This document shows, one piece after another, positions 1 through 6,068 of a stretch of DNA of 14,640 bases. Position 1 is the stretch's first letter, and each line of letters begins with the position of its first letter. The translations under genes were made by a program, and so were the position numbers. The notes under the pieces were generated by a model. That model worked only from the letters and a program-made list of their open reading frames with translations. It was not told where the DNA came from and did not search any database. Source of the stretch: JACQNR01 sp049515175 (GTDB lineage: Bacteria > Acidobacteriota > Terriglobia > UBA7540); contig JBEKUI010000120.1 of the NCBI GenBank assembly GCA_049515175.1, forward strand, positions 1 to 14,640, in the 5' to 3' direction.

Positions 1-860
1 GTGGCAAAGCCCAGCGAAAACTCTGTTTGGCCCAGAAGCCAGAAGACATAGTGAGGGGTGCGCGCCAGAGCCATCGCCGAGTAGCGCGGCAGCACCTCAA
101 ACTGCACTTCCTTCATGGCCCCCCAAGCACCCGAAAACGCGATAAATCCCAAAACCGCAAACAGCGCAAGCGCGAAGCCCGCCACCAGCGGCAGGACGCG
201 GCGCAGCCACCCCCGCCAGGGCAAAATCAAGGATAGGCGACGCGGGACCTTGTCGAGACCGCTCCAGTCAAGGAATGGAAACAAGACAAGGAATGGAAGA
301 AAGGCGACGGCGTTGTATTTCAGCCAGAATGCCGCCCCGAAGAGCAATCCGGCGGCGATATGCCGCGGCCACCTCGCGCTTTCTTCGTGTCTCATCAGCA
401 AGTAGCCACCGAGCACGAAAAGGACCAGGAATGTTTCCGCCTGCCCCGCTTCCCAATATCCAGCCCAGCAGTGCCAGAAGGCGTTCCAAACCACCGCGAC
501 GCCCGCCGTGGCGGGGCCCGCGTATTTTTCTGCGAACCGGAAAATGAGATAGGAAACAGCCAGGAGCCAGAGGATGTCCACCACAGCCACGCTCCACATG
601 ACGTGACCGAACACTTTTACGATAAGCGCGTAGAGAAGGAAAATCCCCGGCGGCTTGTTGTCCCATAAGTCGAGATACAACCGCTGGCCGTGGAGCAGTC
701 CCTCGCCAATGACCAGATAAGTCGCCTGGTCGCGCCCGATGGGATAGTTCAAGTTGGGCAGCGCCCGCACCAACACCAGGCCTAGCGAAATCAGGAGCCA
801 GACGAGGCGCGTTCGGCGACCAGAGGAACCTGCGCTCATGGCAGTTGTCAGGATGGACAT
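1..860 (-). CDS. GT39/ArnT-like membrane glycosyltransferase, N-terminal part (runs off window)
   Basis: The frame opens at ATG 860 and stays open to base 1, giving about 286 residues without a stop, so the C-terminal half lies outside the window. It is clearly homologous to the complete gene upstream at 888-2618: about half of aligned residues look identical. Shared blocks include RALPN, YPI-RDQA, the WDNKPPG loop, VDILWLL, IFRF, GYW-A-QAETF, LFGAAFW-KYN and LPRY. The R-D-Q and D-x-W-D-N-K-P-P-G motifs lie where GT39/PMT_2 and ArnT-like enzymes carry acidic loop residues that bind a polyprenyl-phosphate sugar. Hydrophobic segments alternate through the fragment, as expected for a polytopic inner-membrane protein. 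Substrate cannot be told. A second in-frame ATG at 839 is an equally possible start; AGGT about 8 bases upstream of 860 is a weak ribosome site. It follows the upstream gene by 27 bases in the same frame, probably in one operon. Confidence 0.85.
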   Translation of the reverse strand, partial: MSILTTAMSAGSSGRRTRLVWLLISLGLVLVRALPNLNYPIGRDQATYLVIGEGLLHGQRLYLDLWDNKPPGIFLLYALIVKVFGHVMWSVAVVDILWLLAVSYLIFRFAEKYAGPATAGVAVVWNAFWHCWAGYWEAGQAETFLVLFVLGGYLLMRHEESARWPRHIAAGLLFGAAFWLKYNAVAFLPFLVLFPFLDWSGLDKVPRRLSLILPWRGWLRRVLPLVAGFALALFAVLGFIAFSGAWGAMKEVQFEVLPRYSAMALARTPHYVFWLLGQTEFSLGFA

Positions 861-887
861 TGCACCAGACCTGCGGCGCCCGCCTTC

Positions 888-2618
888 TCAGCGGCAAGGC
901 GGCGGCAATGTGGAAGATGCCATCGCGCCTGGAAGCTCCCTTCTCCGGTAGATCTTGAAAAACTCGAGCTTCTGCGCGAGTTCGTAATCATCCGCCAGGA
1001 AGATCGCAAGCTCCGGATACGCTTGCAGAAATTCCTCCGAATCCCAGGGATGAAATGCGATGTAAGGCAAGGCGTCATCCCGTGCCACGATGAAGTAACG
1101 CGGCGGGAATTTCTGCAGGTCGGCCGCCACTTCGTCCCGCCATGCCGGAGGCGACCAGGGAGAAATCAGCGGCAGATTGAGGACGAAGCGCGTGGGTTGG
1201 CAGGTGCCGGTCAGAAAATAGATCAACGGCTCGCTGCCCCAGACAAAGACGTTTTCCCCGGGCCGGGTGTTCCGCCGCAAGTATTCGACAACCTGCATCT
1301 GGTCGGCGAAGTGCGAGATGGGGTTCGACCACGGGTAGGAACCATAGGACGCCTCCGGCGCCCGCCACCACGTGGCGAGAGCCTGGTAATGACTGCGGAT
1401 CTCAATCGCCTGTCCCGACACAACCCAGCCAATCACATTCGCCAACACGACCCAGATCAACACCTGCGCCACCCGCCAGCCTCTCTTAGCGCAGGCCCGG
1501 GCCATCGCGCCAAAGCGATGAAAGGTCTTCACGGCCAGGTATCCCCAGGCCATAGCGAGGAACGGCAGGCAAGTCTCGAATCCATAGGCGTGGAACCGCA
1601 CTTGCGCCGCCACGGAAAGATAGCCCAGGGCAGCCGCCACCAGGATCGGCGCCATACGCGCGAGGTCCCGCTGCCTCCAGGCGACGTAGAGCGCCGCGGC
1701 CATGCCCGCCTCCGCTAGAAATCCCAGGACCGCCTCGGTCTGCAGGAGACTCCAAAGCCAGAGGTGGGAAGTCCGAGCCACGGCTGTCGCCATATAGCGC
1801 GGCAAGATCTCAAATTGCTGATAATGAAATTCCGCGAGCGAGCCGACATGCCAGAAATAGAGAAATACGACACCGATGGAGAGCAGGAAGCCCGCGCCAA
1901 AGATCACTGTGCGTGCGAGCCATTGCCGCCCGGGTATCGTCAAGCCAAGCCGTGCCGGACGCGCGTCCAACTCCGAAGTTTGAAGGTAGGGTAGCAGAAT
2001 GACAACGGGCAGCAGCGCCCCGCCGTTGTACTTGGTCCAAAAAGCGGCGCCAAACATCACGCCGGCGGCAAAGTGGCGCAGCTTGATCCATCGATCCTTG
2101 CGGGCGACAAGGAAGAACGCCGCGAAGACGAAGGCCATCAAGAAGGTTTCCGCCTGCGCGGCCTGCCAGTAGCCCGCGTAGGCGTGCCAACTGACATAGA
2201 CGGCGACCGAGATCGCCGCGGCCGCAGGGCCGAGATAACGCTCAGTGAAGCGGAAAATGAAATAGGCAATGACCAACAGCCAGAGAATATCCACCGCGCC
2301 CACGCACCACATTACCGGGCCAAACACCTTGACGATAGCCGCATAGATGTACGCCAGGCCAGGCGAGCGATTATCCCAATAATCGATGTAGAGCTGTTTC
2401 CCTTCCAGCAAGCCCCGGCCCAACACGCAGTACACCGCTTGATCGCGGGCAATGGGATAGCTGATGTTGGGCAGGGCGCGGATGAGGGTGAGGAGCATTG
2501 CGGCCGCGAACCAGACGTGGCGCGCCGCCGAGCCGGGCAGGCGGGCCCTCAGTCCGCCGGGCTCGCTCAACGAGGGTGAGACTCCGGATTCGGTGACAGG
2601 CGACAAATTCTGATCCAA
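888..2618 (-). CDS. GT39/ArnT-like membrane glycosyltransferase
   Basis: This 576-residue protein has many hydrophobic segments from about residue 35 to 420, then a soluble, probably periplasmic tail. The first loop holds YPIARDQA (residues 54-61) and IDYWDNRSPG (78-87). These correspond to the acidic loop motifs of the PMT_2/GT39 and ArnT families, which move a sugar from a polyprenyl-phosphate carrier to an acceptor outside the cytoplasm. The tail carries GENVFVWGSEPLIYFLTG, a pattern usual in bacterial members. The acceptor and sugar are unknown. The start is uncertain: an in-frame stop at 2628-2630 limits the upstream end, no ATG precedes residue 40, and TTG 2618 is the first usable codon, without a clear ribosome site. 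The gene lies 9 bases after the GT2-GtrA gene and 27 bases before its paralogue, so the three probably form an operon that both makes and uses a lipid-linked sugar. Confidence 0.85.
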   Translation of the reverse strand: MDQNLSPVTESGVSPSLSEPGGLRARLPGSAARHVWFAAAMLLTLIRALPNISYPIARDQAVYCVLGRGLLEGKQLYIDYWDNRSPGLAYIYAAIVKVFGPVMWCVGAVDILWLLVIAYFIFRFTERYLGPAAAAISVAVYVSWHAYAGYWQAAQAETFLMAFVFAAFFLVARKDRWIKLRHFAAGVMFGAAFWTKYNGGALLPVVILLPYLQTSELDARPARLGLTIPGRQWLARTVIFGAGFLLSIGVVFLYFWHVGSLAEFHYQQFEILPRYMATAVARTSHLWLWSLLQTEAVLGFLAEAGMAAALYVAWRQRDLARMAPILVAAALGYLSVAAQVRFHAYGFETCLPFLAMAWGYLAVKTFHRFGAMARACAKRGWRVAQVLIWVVLANVIGWVVSGQAIEIRSHYQALATWWRAPEASYGSYPWSNPISHFADQMQVVEYLRRNTRPGENVFVWGSEPLIYFLTGTCQPTRFVLNLPLISPWSPPAWRDEVAADLQKFPPRYFIVARDDALPYIAFHPWDSEEFLQAYPELAIFLADDYELAQKLEFFKIYRRRELPGAMASSTLPPPCR

Positions 2619-2627
2619 GAAGTCGGG

Positions 2628-3758
2628 TTAAGAATTGCCCGTGGCAGCAATCTTACGCGACGGTGCCATTCGCCAGATTTCCCAAATCCCCGGCACGGCA
2701 AAAAGGAAATTCCAGGGCAGCGTCGCCAGCACGCCAAGGATCGCCGCCACCCAGAGTTCCAATCCAATGCTCCGCCCCAGAAGAGTGACGCCGGCATTCA
2801 GGAAAGCTCCCGAGAGCCAAGCCCGCCCGTAGCCAATCAGCCGCCCGCCGAGACTGGGTGGCTTCACAGCACTCGCGCCTCGCCCGCGGAACGTGATCAG
2901 GTCGTCCGCAACAATACTGACGAGCAACCCCAACAGGATGGAAACCGGCAGCGCGAGGAGGAGCGGCCACCCCGCGTGCTCCGCCAGTTCGTTGAGTGCA
3001 GCGACATAAACCAGCGCGCTGGCAAGCCCCGAGAGCGCATAAAGAATCCATGCTCTCAGTTCACCGGAAAAGCGTGCGATCCGCAGCAGGTGAAGCAAAT
3101 ATTCAACGGATTGCCGCGCGCCGAGCTTCGACTGGCCGAGCCGGCGGGCGCGAAAAACGTAGGGGACTTCCACCAGAGACTGGTAGCGCGCTCGGGCCAG
3201 AACTTCCATGAGCATTTTGAAACCCAATGGCTTCAACTCGATGCCTTCCAGGACTTTCGTGCGCACCAGGAACATTCCCGACCCCGAGTCGGTCGCTTCC
3301 GCGAGCGTCCAGGGGAGCGCCGACGCCCCCACTCTCATCCCAGCATAAGAAACCAGGCGGCGGAACCACGACCAGCCCTCGGTTCCGCCCCCAGGACAGT
3401 ACCGTGAGGCCACCGCCAGATCGGCGTTGTGGGCACGCAAGGCGGCGAGTAGCCGGCAGACGACTTCCGGTGGATGCTGGAGGTCCGCGTCCATTACGCC
3501 GACCACGTCACCGCGCGCTATCTTCCACCCCGCCACGATCGCCGTAGCCAGTCCGCGCTCACCTTCGCGCCGCAGCACCCGCACGGGCAATTCGGAGGCG
3601 AGCTGCCTGGCGCGCTCTGCTGTCCCGTCGGGACTCGCATCATCCACGACAATCAGCTCGAACGGCTCGCCGCACGCCGCCAGTACCTCGGCGGAGCGCC
3701 GCAGAGTCTCCTCGATAACCGCCGCCTCGTTGTATGTGGGAATAACTAGGGAAATCAT
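2628..3758 (-). CDS. GT2 polyprenyl-phosphate glycosyltransferase fused to GtrA-like membrane domain
   Basis: With the start at ATG 3758 the protein has 376 residues and begins MISLVIPTYNE, the usual beginning of the dolichol-phosphate mannose synthase (DPM1-like) GT2 family. Residues 1-225 form the catalytic domain: VVDDASPDGT (37-46), the metal-binding D-A-D (90-92) in VMDADLQHPP, D157 in the DSGSGMF segment, and the R-x-x-G-x-S-K-L-G block near 206-213. Residues 233-360 form a GtrA-like domain with about four membrane spans and a VADDLITFRGRG segment, like the conserved N-x-W-x-F-R region of GtrA. Such fusions attach a sugar to a polyprenyl phosphate in the cytoplasm and may help flip it. 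The frame extends upstream to TTG 3830, but family homology begins exactly at the ATG and a candidate promoter (3812-3840) lies between, so the ATG is preferred although no strong ribosome site is seen. It probably supplies the donor for the two downstream GT39-like enzymes. Confidence 0.9.
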   Translation of the reverse strand: MISLVIPTYNEAAVIEETLRRSAEVLAACGEPFELIVVDDASPDGTAERARQLASELPVRVLRREGERGLATAIVAGWKIARGDVVGVMDADLQHPPEVVCRLLAALRAHNADLAVASRYCPGGGTEGWSWFRRLVSYAGMRVGASALPWTLAEATDSGSGMFLVRTKVLEGIELKPLGFKMLMEVLARARYQSLVEVPYVFRARRLGQSKLGARQSVEYLLHLLRIARFSGELRAWILYALSGLASALVYVAALNELAEHAGWPLLLALPVSILLGLLVSIVADDLITFRGRGASAVKPPSLGGRLIGYGRAWLSGAFLNAGVTLLGRSIGLELWVAAILGVLATLPWNFLFAVPGIWEIWRMAPSRKIAATGNS

Positions 3759-3811
3759 CCGGCCCGGCTGAAGCTGCCGGCCAATTGCCGGTGCGAGCCC
3801 AGCGCCGTTTG

Positions 3812-3840
3812 ACGGTACCACAGGCCCCAAGCCCGGTCAA
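3812..3840 (-). promoter_or_regulatory. Candidate sigma70-type promoter for the glycosyltransferase operon
   Basis: On the minus strand TTGACC (3840-3835) and TACCGT (3817-3812) are separated by 17 bases, with TG one base before the -10 element (extended -10). Predicted transcription would begin near 3804, ahead of ATG 3758. This would exclude the more upstream TTG 3830 as the start of the GT2 gene. Judged by eye only. Confidence 0.4.
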
Positions 3841-3937
3841 CGCGGTCGCGCGTACCGGCCTTGGGCCACTTTGACGTAACGGCGCTTTGCCGCCCCCCGC
3901 GAGCGCGAGGAACTCGAGCCGCCACGTCGGGACGCGG

Positions 3938-4126
3938 TCAGCCCTGAACGCCCAACTTGCGCAGAAACGCCATCATGGGGCACCAGTTCGTGAAGGCGGA
4001 CAGAAAAAGGTTCAGCCCCACAAACCCGGTAAAGTAGAAGAATTTCGGACTCACCAGGAATCCCAGCACCACGCTGAGAGTGACGAAGATCCCTGCTACG
4101 AGTCGAAGCCACCGATTCAATTCCAT
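3938..4126 (-). CDS. DUF2892 / YgaP-type small inner-membrane protein
   Basis: This 62-residue protein begins MELNRWLRLVAGIFV and has two hydrophobic segments (about 8-26 and 30-47), with a short loop ending in TNWCPMMAFLRKLGV. The pattern of R-x-x-R-x-x-A-G, two helices and a Cys-Pro near the C-terminus is that of the DUF2892 (YgaP transmembrane) family. Its function is not established; members often accompany rhodanese, thiol-stress or RND efflux genes. A strong GGAGGA ribosome site lies 3 bases upstream of the ATG. It is the last gene of the osmC operon, 45 bases after the small exported ORF. The conserved Cys would suit a thiol-related role, but that is inference. Confidence 0.88.
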   Translation of the reverse strand: MELNRWLRLVAGIFVTLSVVLGFLVSPKFFYFTGFVGLNLFLSAFTNWCPMMAFLRKLGVQG

Positions 4127-4171
4127 ACATCCTCCTTCTGTGTTGTCATTCGTCGGCGAACGCGAGTGCGC

Positions 4172-4297
4172 CTAAGGCCTCATCGCATCCGGCAGCGTCA
4201 GTGGGGCCGGCGCGCTCGGAGGCGCCTGTGCGAGCAGCGAGGGCGCAATCCCTGCGGCTAGCCAAAAAGTCATCGACCAAAGACTGAACTTTTTCAT
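4172..4297 (-). pseudogene. 41-residue exported-leader ORF; possible N-terminal remnant of a TolC-family outer membrane protein
   Basis: The ATG at 4297 overlaps the osmC stop codon (TAATG), and GAGG lies 7 bases upstream, so the ORF is well placed for coupled translation. It starts with a clear Sec signal peptide: MKK, a hydrophobic core near residues 5-22, and a likely cleavage after L-L-A-Q-A. Then come a Pro/Ala stretch and APLTLPDAMR, followed at once by TAG. TolC-family outer membrane factors typically begin their mature part with a short Pro/Ala linker and L-T-L-x-x-A-x-x-x-A-L. The ORF therefore looks like the first 40 codons of such a gene, cut off, and the next gene (DUF2892) follows after 45 bases. 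The alternative is an intact small periplasmic peptide. The ORF and signal peptide are seen directly; the TolC origin is inference from a short motif. Confidence 0.55.
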
Positions 4298-4743
4298 TAT
4301 GCCGCCTCGGCGGAGTCTTCGGCCGTCGCCTCCGGAATGATTTCGAATGTGGACTCAATTCTGGCCGTTTTGCCAATCATGGCGCCGACCGAGCAATATT
4401 TGGTCTCGGAAAGATGAATGGCCGACTTGACGGCCTCGGGGTCGATCCGGCCCCACAGTCGGTGCTTGATCTCCACCCGCGTGAAGTAGTTGGGCGGCTC
4501 GCTGCGCTGCTCGGCGCACAGTTCGATCTCGTAGCCGGTCACCTGCTGCCGCTTCTTGCGCAGGATGCTGATGACGTCGAAGGCGGTGCAGCCGCCGAGC
4601 GCCAGCAACGCAAATTCGATGGGCTTGGGGCCGGTATGGCCTTCCGCATCGTCCATCACGAAGGCGTGGCCAGTTCCCGACTCGGCCACTAACTGGCGCC
4701 GTGTGCCTTCGAGGGTCGTTAGCCTCACCTTGCCTTGAATCAT
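4297..4743 (-). CDS. OsmC-family (YhfA-like) thiol peroxidase
   Basis: This 148-residue protein has the length and order of OsmC/Ohr-fold proteins. It carries P-I-E-F-A-L-L-A-L-G-G-C at residues 41-52 and K-Y-C-S-V-G-A-M at 115-122. C52 and C117 are the expected reactive and resolving cysteines, E43 sits where the family has its active-site glutamate, and R15/R16 could supply the arginine. OsmC proteins reduce organic hydroperoxides in the cytoplasm. The K-Y-C segment resembles the YhfA branch, whose substrate is unclear. The ATG at 4743 is preceded by GAGG 6 bases upstream. The C-terminal EATAEDSAEAA tail is acidic and Ala-rich, probably disordered. It is the first gene of the minus-strand operon with the TolC-like remnant and DUF2892, and it is divergent from an ECF sigma factor, which could point to shared stress control. 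Confidence 0.92.
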   Translation of the reverse strand: MIQGKVRLTTLEGTRRQLVAESGTGHAFVMDDAEGHTGPKPIEFALLALGGCTAFDVISILRKKRQQVTGYEIELCAEQRSEPPNYFTRVEIKHRLWGRIDPEAVKSAIHLSETKYCSVGAMIGKTARIESTFEIIPEATAEDSAEAA

Positions 4744-4772
4744 GGTTTACCTCATTTCGCCTGATTGAGACT

Positions 4773-4790
4773 TCCAGCAGAAAAGCTGGA
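4773..4790. repeat. Inverted repeat in the osmC leader
   Basis: TCCAGC (4773-4778) and GCTGGA (4785-4790) are perfect inverted copies around an AGAAAA loop. On the minus strand the repeat lies directly after a possible TATGAT -10 element (4795-4790) and about 30 bases before the osmC ATG. It could be an operator or an mRNA hairpin. The -35 element is weak, so the promoter call itself is uncertain. Confidence 0.45.
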
Positions 4791-5040
4791 TCATAGAGCC
4801 TCGGCCGTCACAGACCGGTGCTGCGGCACTGGTTGATGCCCCGCTCATACTCAAAAGTGGAGCAACTTTCCTGCCTCACCGGAATAAATGCAGTTGCGCG
4901 CGAAAGGTAACAGGAAATTCCAGACCGACTATATGTCTGATGATGGATGGGTTGATGTTGGACCGTATTGGAGAGGGCTGACTATGCCACGACCGTAAGG
5001 ACAGAATGTCGTCTTCTGCACCGCGCGGACGGGCCTCCGC

Positions 5041-5058
5041 CTGTGACCAAATTCACAG
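5041..5058. promoter_or_regulatory. Perfect CRP/FNR-like palindrome upstream of the sigma factor
   Basis: CTGTGA-CCAAAT-TCACAG is a perfect 6-6-6 inverted repeat and contains the exact TGTGA-N6-TCACA core known for CRP-type regulators. Its right arm covers the predicted -35 element (5052-5057), and its centre lies near -37 of the predicted start. That position would suit repression, or an unusual activation geometry. Which protein binds is not known. Confidence 0.5.
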
Positions 5059-5079
5059 CCCCAAGGCCTGTGCTAGGAT
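5052..5079 (+). promoter_or_regulatory. Candidate promoter of the ECF sigma/anti-sigma operon
   Basis: TTCACA (5052-5057) and TAGGAT (5074-5079) are 16 bases apart, with TG one base before the -10 (TGTGCTAGGAT, extended -10). The predicted start near 5086 leaves a leader of about 48 bases before ATG 5134. No GGAAC-type ECF promoter was seen, so autoregulation by the sigma factor is not supported. Confidence 0.5.
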
Positions 5080-5133
5080 GGAGGATGAAGTCGGAAAAAG
5101 CTCAAGCGCGGCTGAAGACTCAGTAGAAGGTCC

Positions 5134-5787
5134 ATGAACGCACAGGTTGAAAACGCGCTGGAAAACCTGAAAAGCGGCGACCCGCAGGCTGTCGAGCGCG
5201 CGATCGAGTCCCTCCAAACCGCGGTGTACTCGTTTGGCATGAAGGTCTGCGGCAACACGCACGATGCCGAAGACACCGCCCAGGAGACGCTCATTCGCTT
5301 GGCGCGCTCCCTGAAGGAGTTTCCCGACGCGCGCGCCCTGGCCGTCTGGCTCTACAAGGTGGCCAAATCGCAGTGTCTGATGAGCCGGCGCAAAAGCAAA
5401 TTCGCCCCTGTCGAGATGCTTTCCCTCGATGAATTAATGCCGCGACACCAAGCCGGTGACCGGGACGAACCCCGGTCCTGGGGCGTCACGCCAGAGCAGA
5501 TTGTCCTCGACCGTGAGTTGCGGGCCCGCCTGGAGAAGGCCATCCGCGCGCTACCCAAGCACTACCGGCTGGTCCTCATCCTGCGCGACATGGAGGAGCT
5601 AAACACCCGGGAAGTCGCCGAGGTATTGGGGATCTCCGAGGACACGGTGAAGATGCGACTGCACCGCGCCCGCGTGTTTGTGAGGAATGAACTGGAAGAG
5701 CTCTTTCGTAGAGGGGCTGCGCCGGGCTTTCATCTGCCGGCTGACGCCCTGAAGGGCGGCGCTGCCATGCGGAGAAACCATGCCTGA
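5134..5787 (+). CDS. ECF-type RNA polymerase sigma factor
   Basis: This 217-residue protein has sigma70 region 2 at about residues 25-85, including DAEDTAQETLIRLARSL (44-60) and the following A-V-W-L-Y-K-V-A segment for -10 recognition. Region 4 at about 128-185 carries a helix-turn-helix: L-N-T-R-E-V-A-E-V-L-G-I-S-E-D-T-V-K-M-R. Regions 1 and 3 are absent, as in extracytoplasmic-function sigma factors. The linker (about 86-125) is rather long, and an unusual tail of about 27 residues follows region 4. The ATG at 5134 has AGAAGG 3 bases upstream. The anti-sigma gene overlaps its 3' end by 8 bases, so the two are translationally coupled. The target regulon cannot be read from the sequence; the divergent osmC operon is one possible candidate. 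Confidence 0.93.
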   Translation: MNAQVENALENLKSGDPQAVERAIESLQTAVYSFGMKVCGNTHDAEDTAQETLIRLARSLKEFPDARALAVWLYKVAKSQCLMSRRKSKFAPVEMLSLDELMPRHQAGDRDEPRSWGVTPEQIVLDRELRARLEKAIRALPKHYRLVLILRDMEELNTREVAEVLGISEDTVKMRLHRARVFVRNELEELFRRGAAPGFHLPADALKGGAAMRRNHA

Positions 5788-6016
5788 CCGACGCTGTAGA
5801 GAAATCTTCGCCGCCCTCTCCCAATATCTCGACGGTGAATTGCGCGTGAAGGAATGCAGCGAGCTGGAGCGCCACCTGCAAGACTGCCAACCGTGCCTCG
5901 CGTATATCGAGAATCTGAAGACCACTATTGGCGCCTGCCGCCAATTCCGAACCCGCAAGGCGCCCAAGCCCTCCGCGCGCGTTCGCGCCGCCCTTCTTGA
6001 AGCCATTCGAAAATAG
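5780..6016 (+). CDS. Soluble zinc-finger (zf-HC2) anti-sigma factor
   Basis: This 78-residue protein starts MPDRRCREIFAALSQYLDGEL and carries H32-x3-C36-x2-C39 (RHLQDCQPC). That is the ZAS zinc motif of anti-sigma factors such as RsrA and ChrR, and C6 or C26 could be the fourth ligand. The L-S-Q-Y-L-D-G-E-L block is typical of zf-HC2 domains. There is no membrane segment, so it should act in the cytoplasm, where zinc and thiol chemistry could sense redox state. It most likely binds and holds the sigma factor encoded just upstream, with which it overlaps by 8 bases. GGAG lies 5 bases before its ATG. The basic tail (R-T-R-K-A-P-K-P) has no known role. It converges with the MCE gene, 52 bases away. 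Confidence 0.88.
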   Translation: MPDRRCREIFAALSQYLDGELRVKECSELERHLQDCQPCLAYIENLKTTIGACRQFRTRKAPKPSARVRAALLEAIRK

Positions 6017-6068
6017 AGGTTCCGCGCGGAGTGCTCTCACCGCAGAAGCTCTCCCCTTCCCGGCGTGG

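Larger units (their letters stand above)
4744..5133. other. 390-base intergenic region between divergent osmC and ECF sigma genes
   Basis: No gene is seen here. On the minus side there is a short inverted repeat (4773-4790) and a TATGAT-like -10 element (4795-4790) in front of osmC. On the plus side there is a perfect CRP-like palindrome (5041-5058) overlapping a promoter for the sigma factor (5052-5079). A looser inverted repeat, CAGAC-N9-GTCTG, lies at 4921-4939. A 13-codon frame at 4940-4981 has no ribosome site and is not called. Confidence 0.7.

Noticed and set aside
268..897. A 209-codon minus-strand open frame
   Set aside because: It lies in another frame of the truncated glycosyltransferase gene (1-860). 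Its product is Arg-rich and unlike any protein family, while the other frame aligns well with the neighbouring paralogue.
1023..1718. A 231-codon plus-strand open frame antisense to the GT39 gene
   Set aside because: The product is Arg/Pro/His-rich without domains or a ribosome site, typical of antisense frames in high-GC genes.
4940..4981. A 13-codon plus-strand frame in the osmC/sigma intergenic region
   Set aside because: It has no ribosome site, lies upstream of the predicted sigma-factor promoter, and is too short to judge.
6017..6068. Possible bidirectional terminator between the convergent anti-sigma and MCE genes
   Set aside because: Some GC-rich self-complementarity is present, but no stem longer than about four pairs and no T-run on either strand could be shown.
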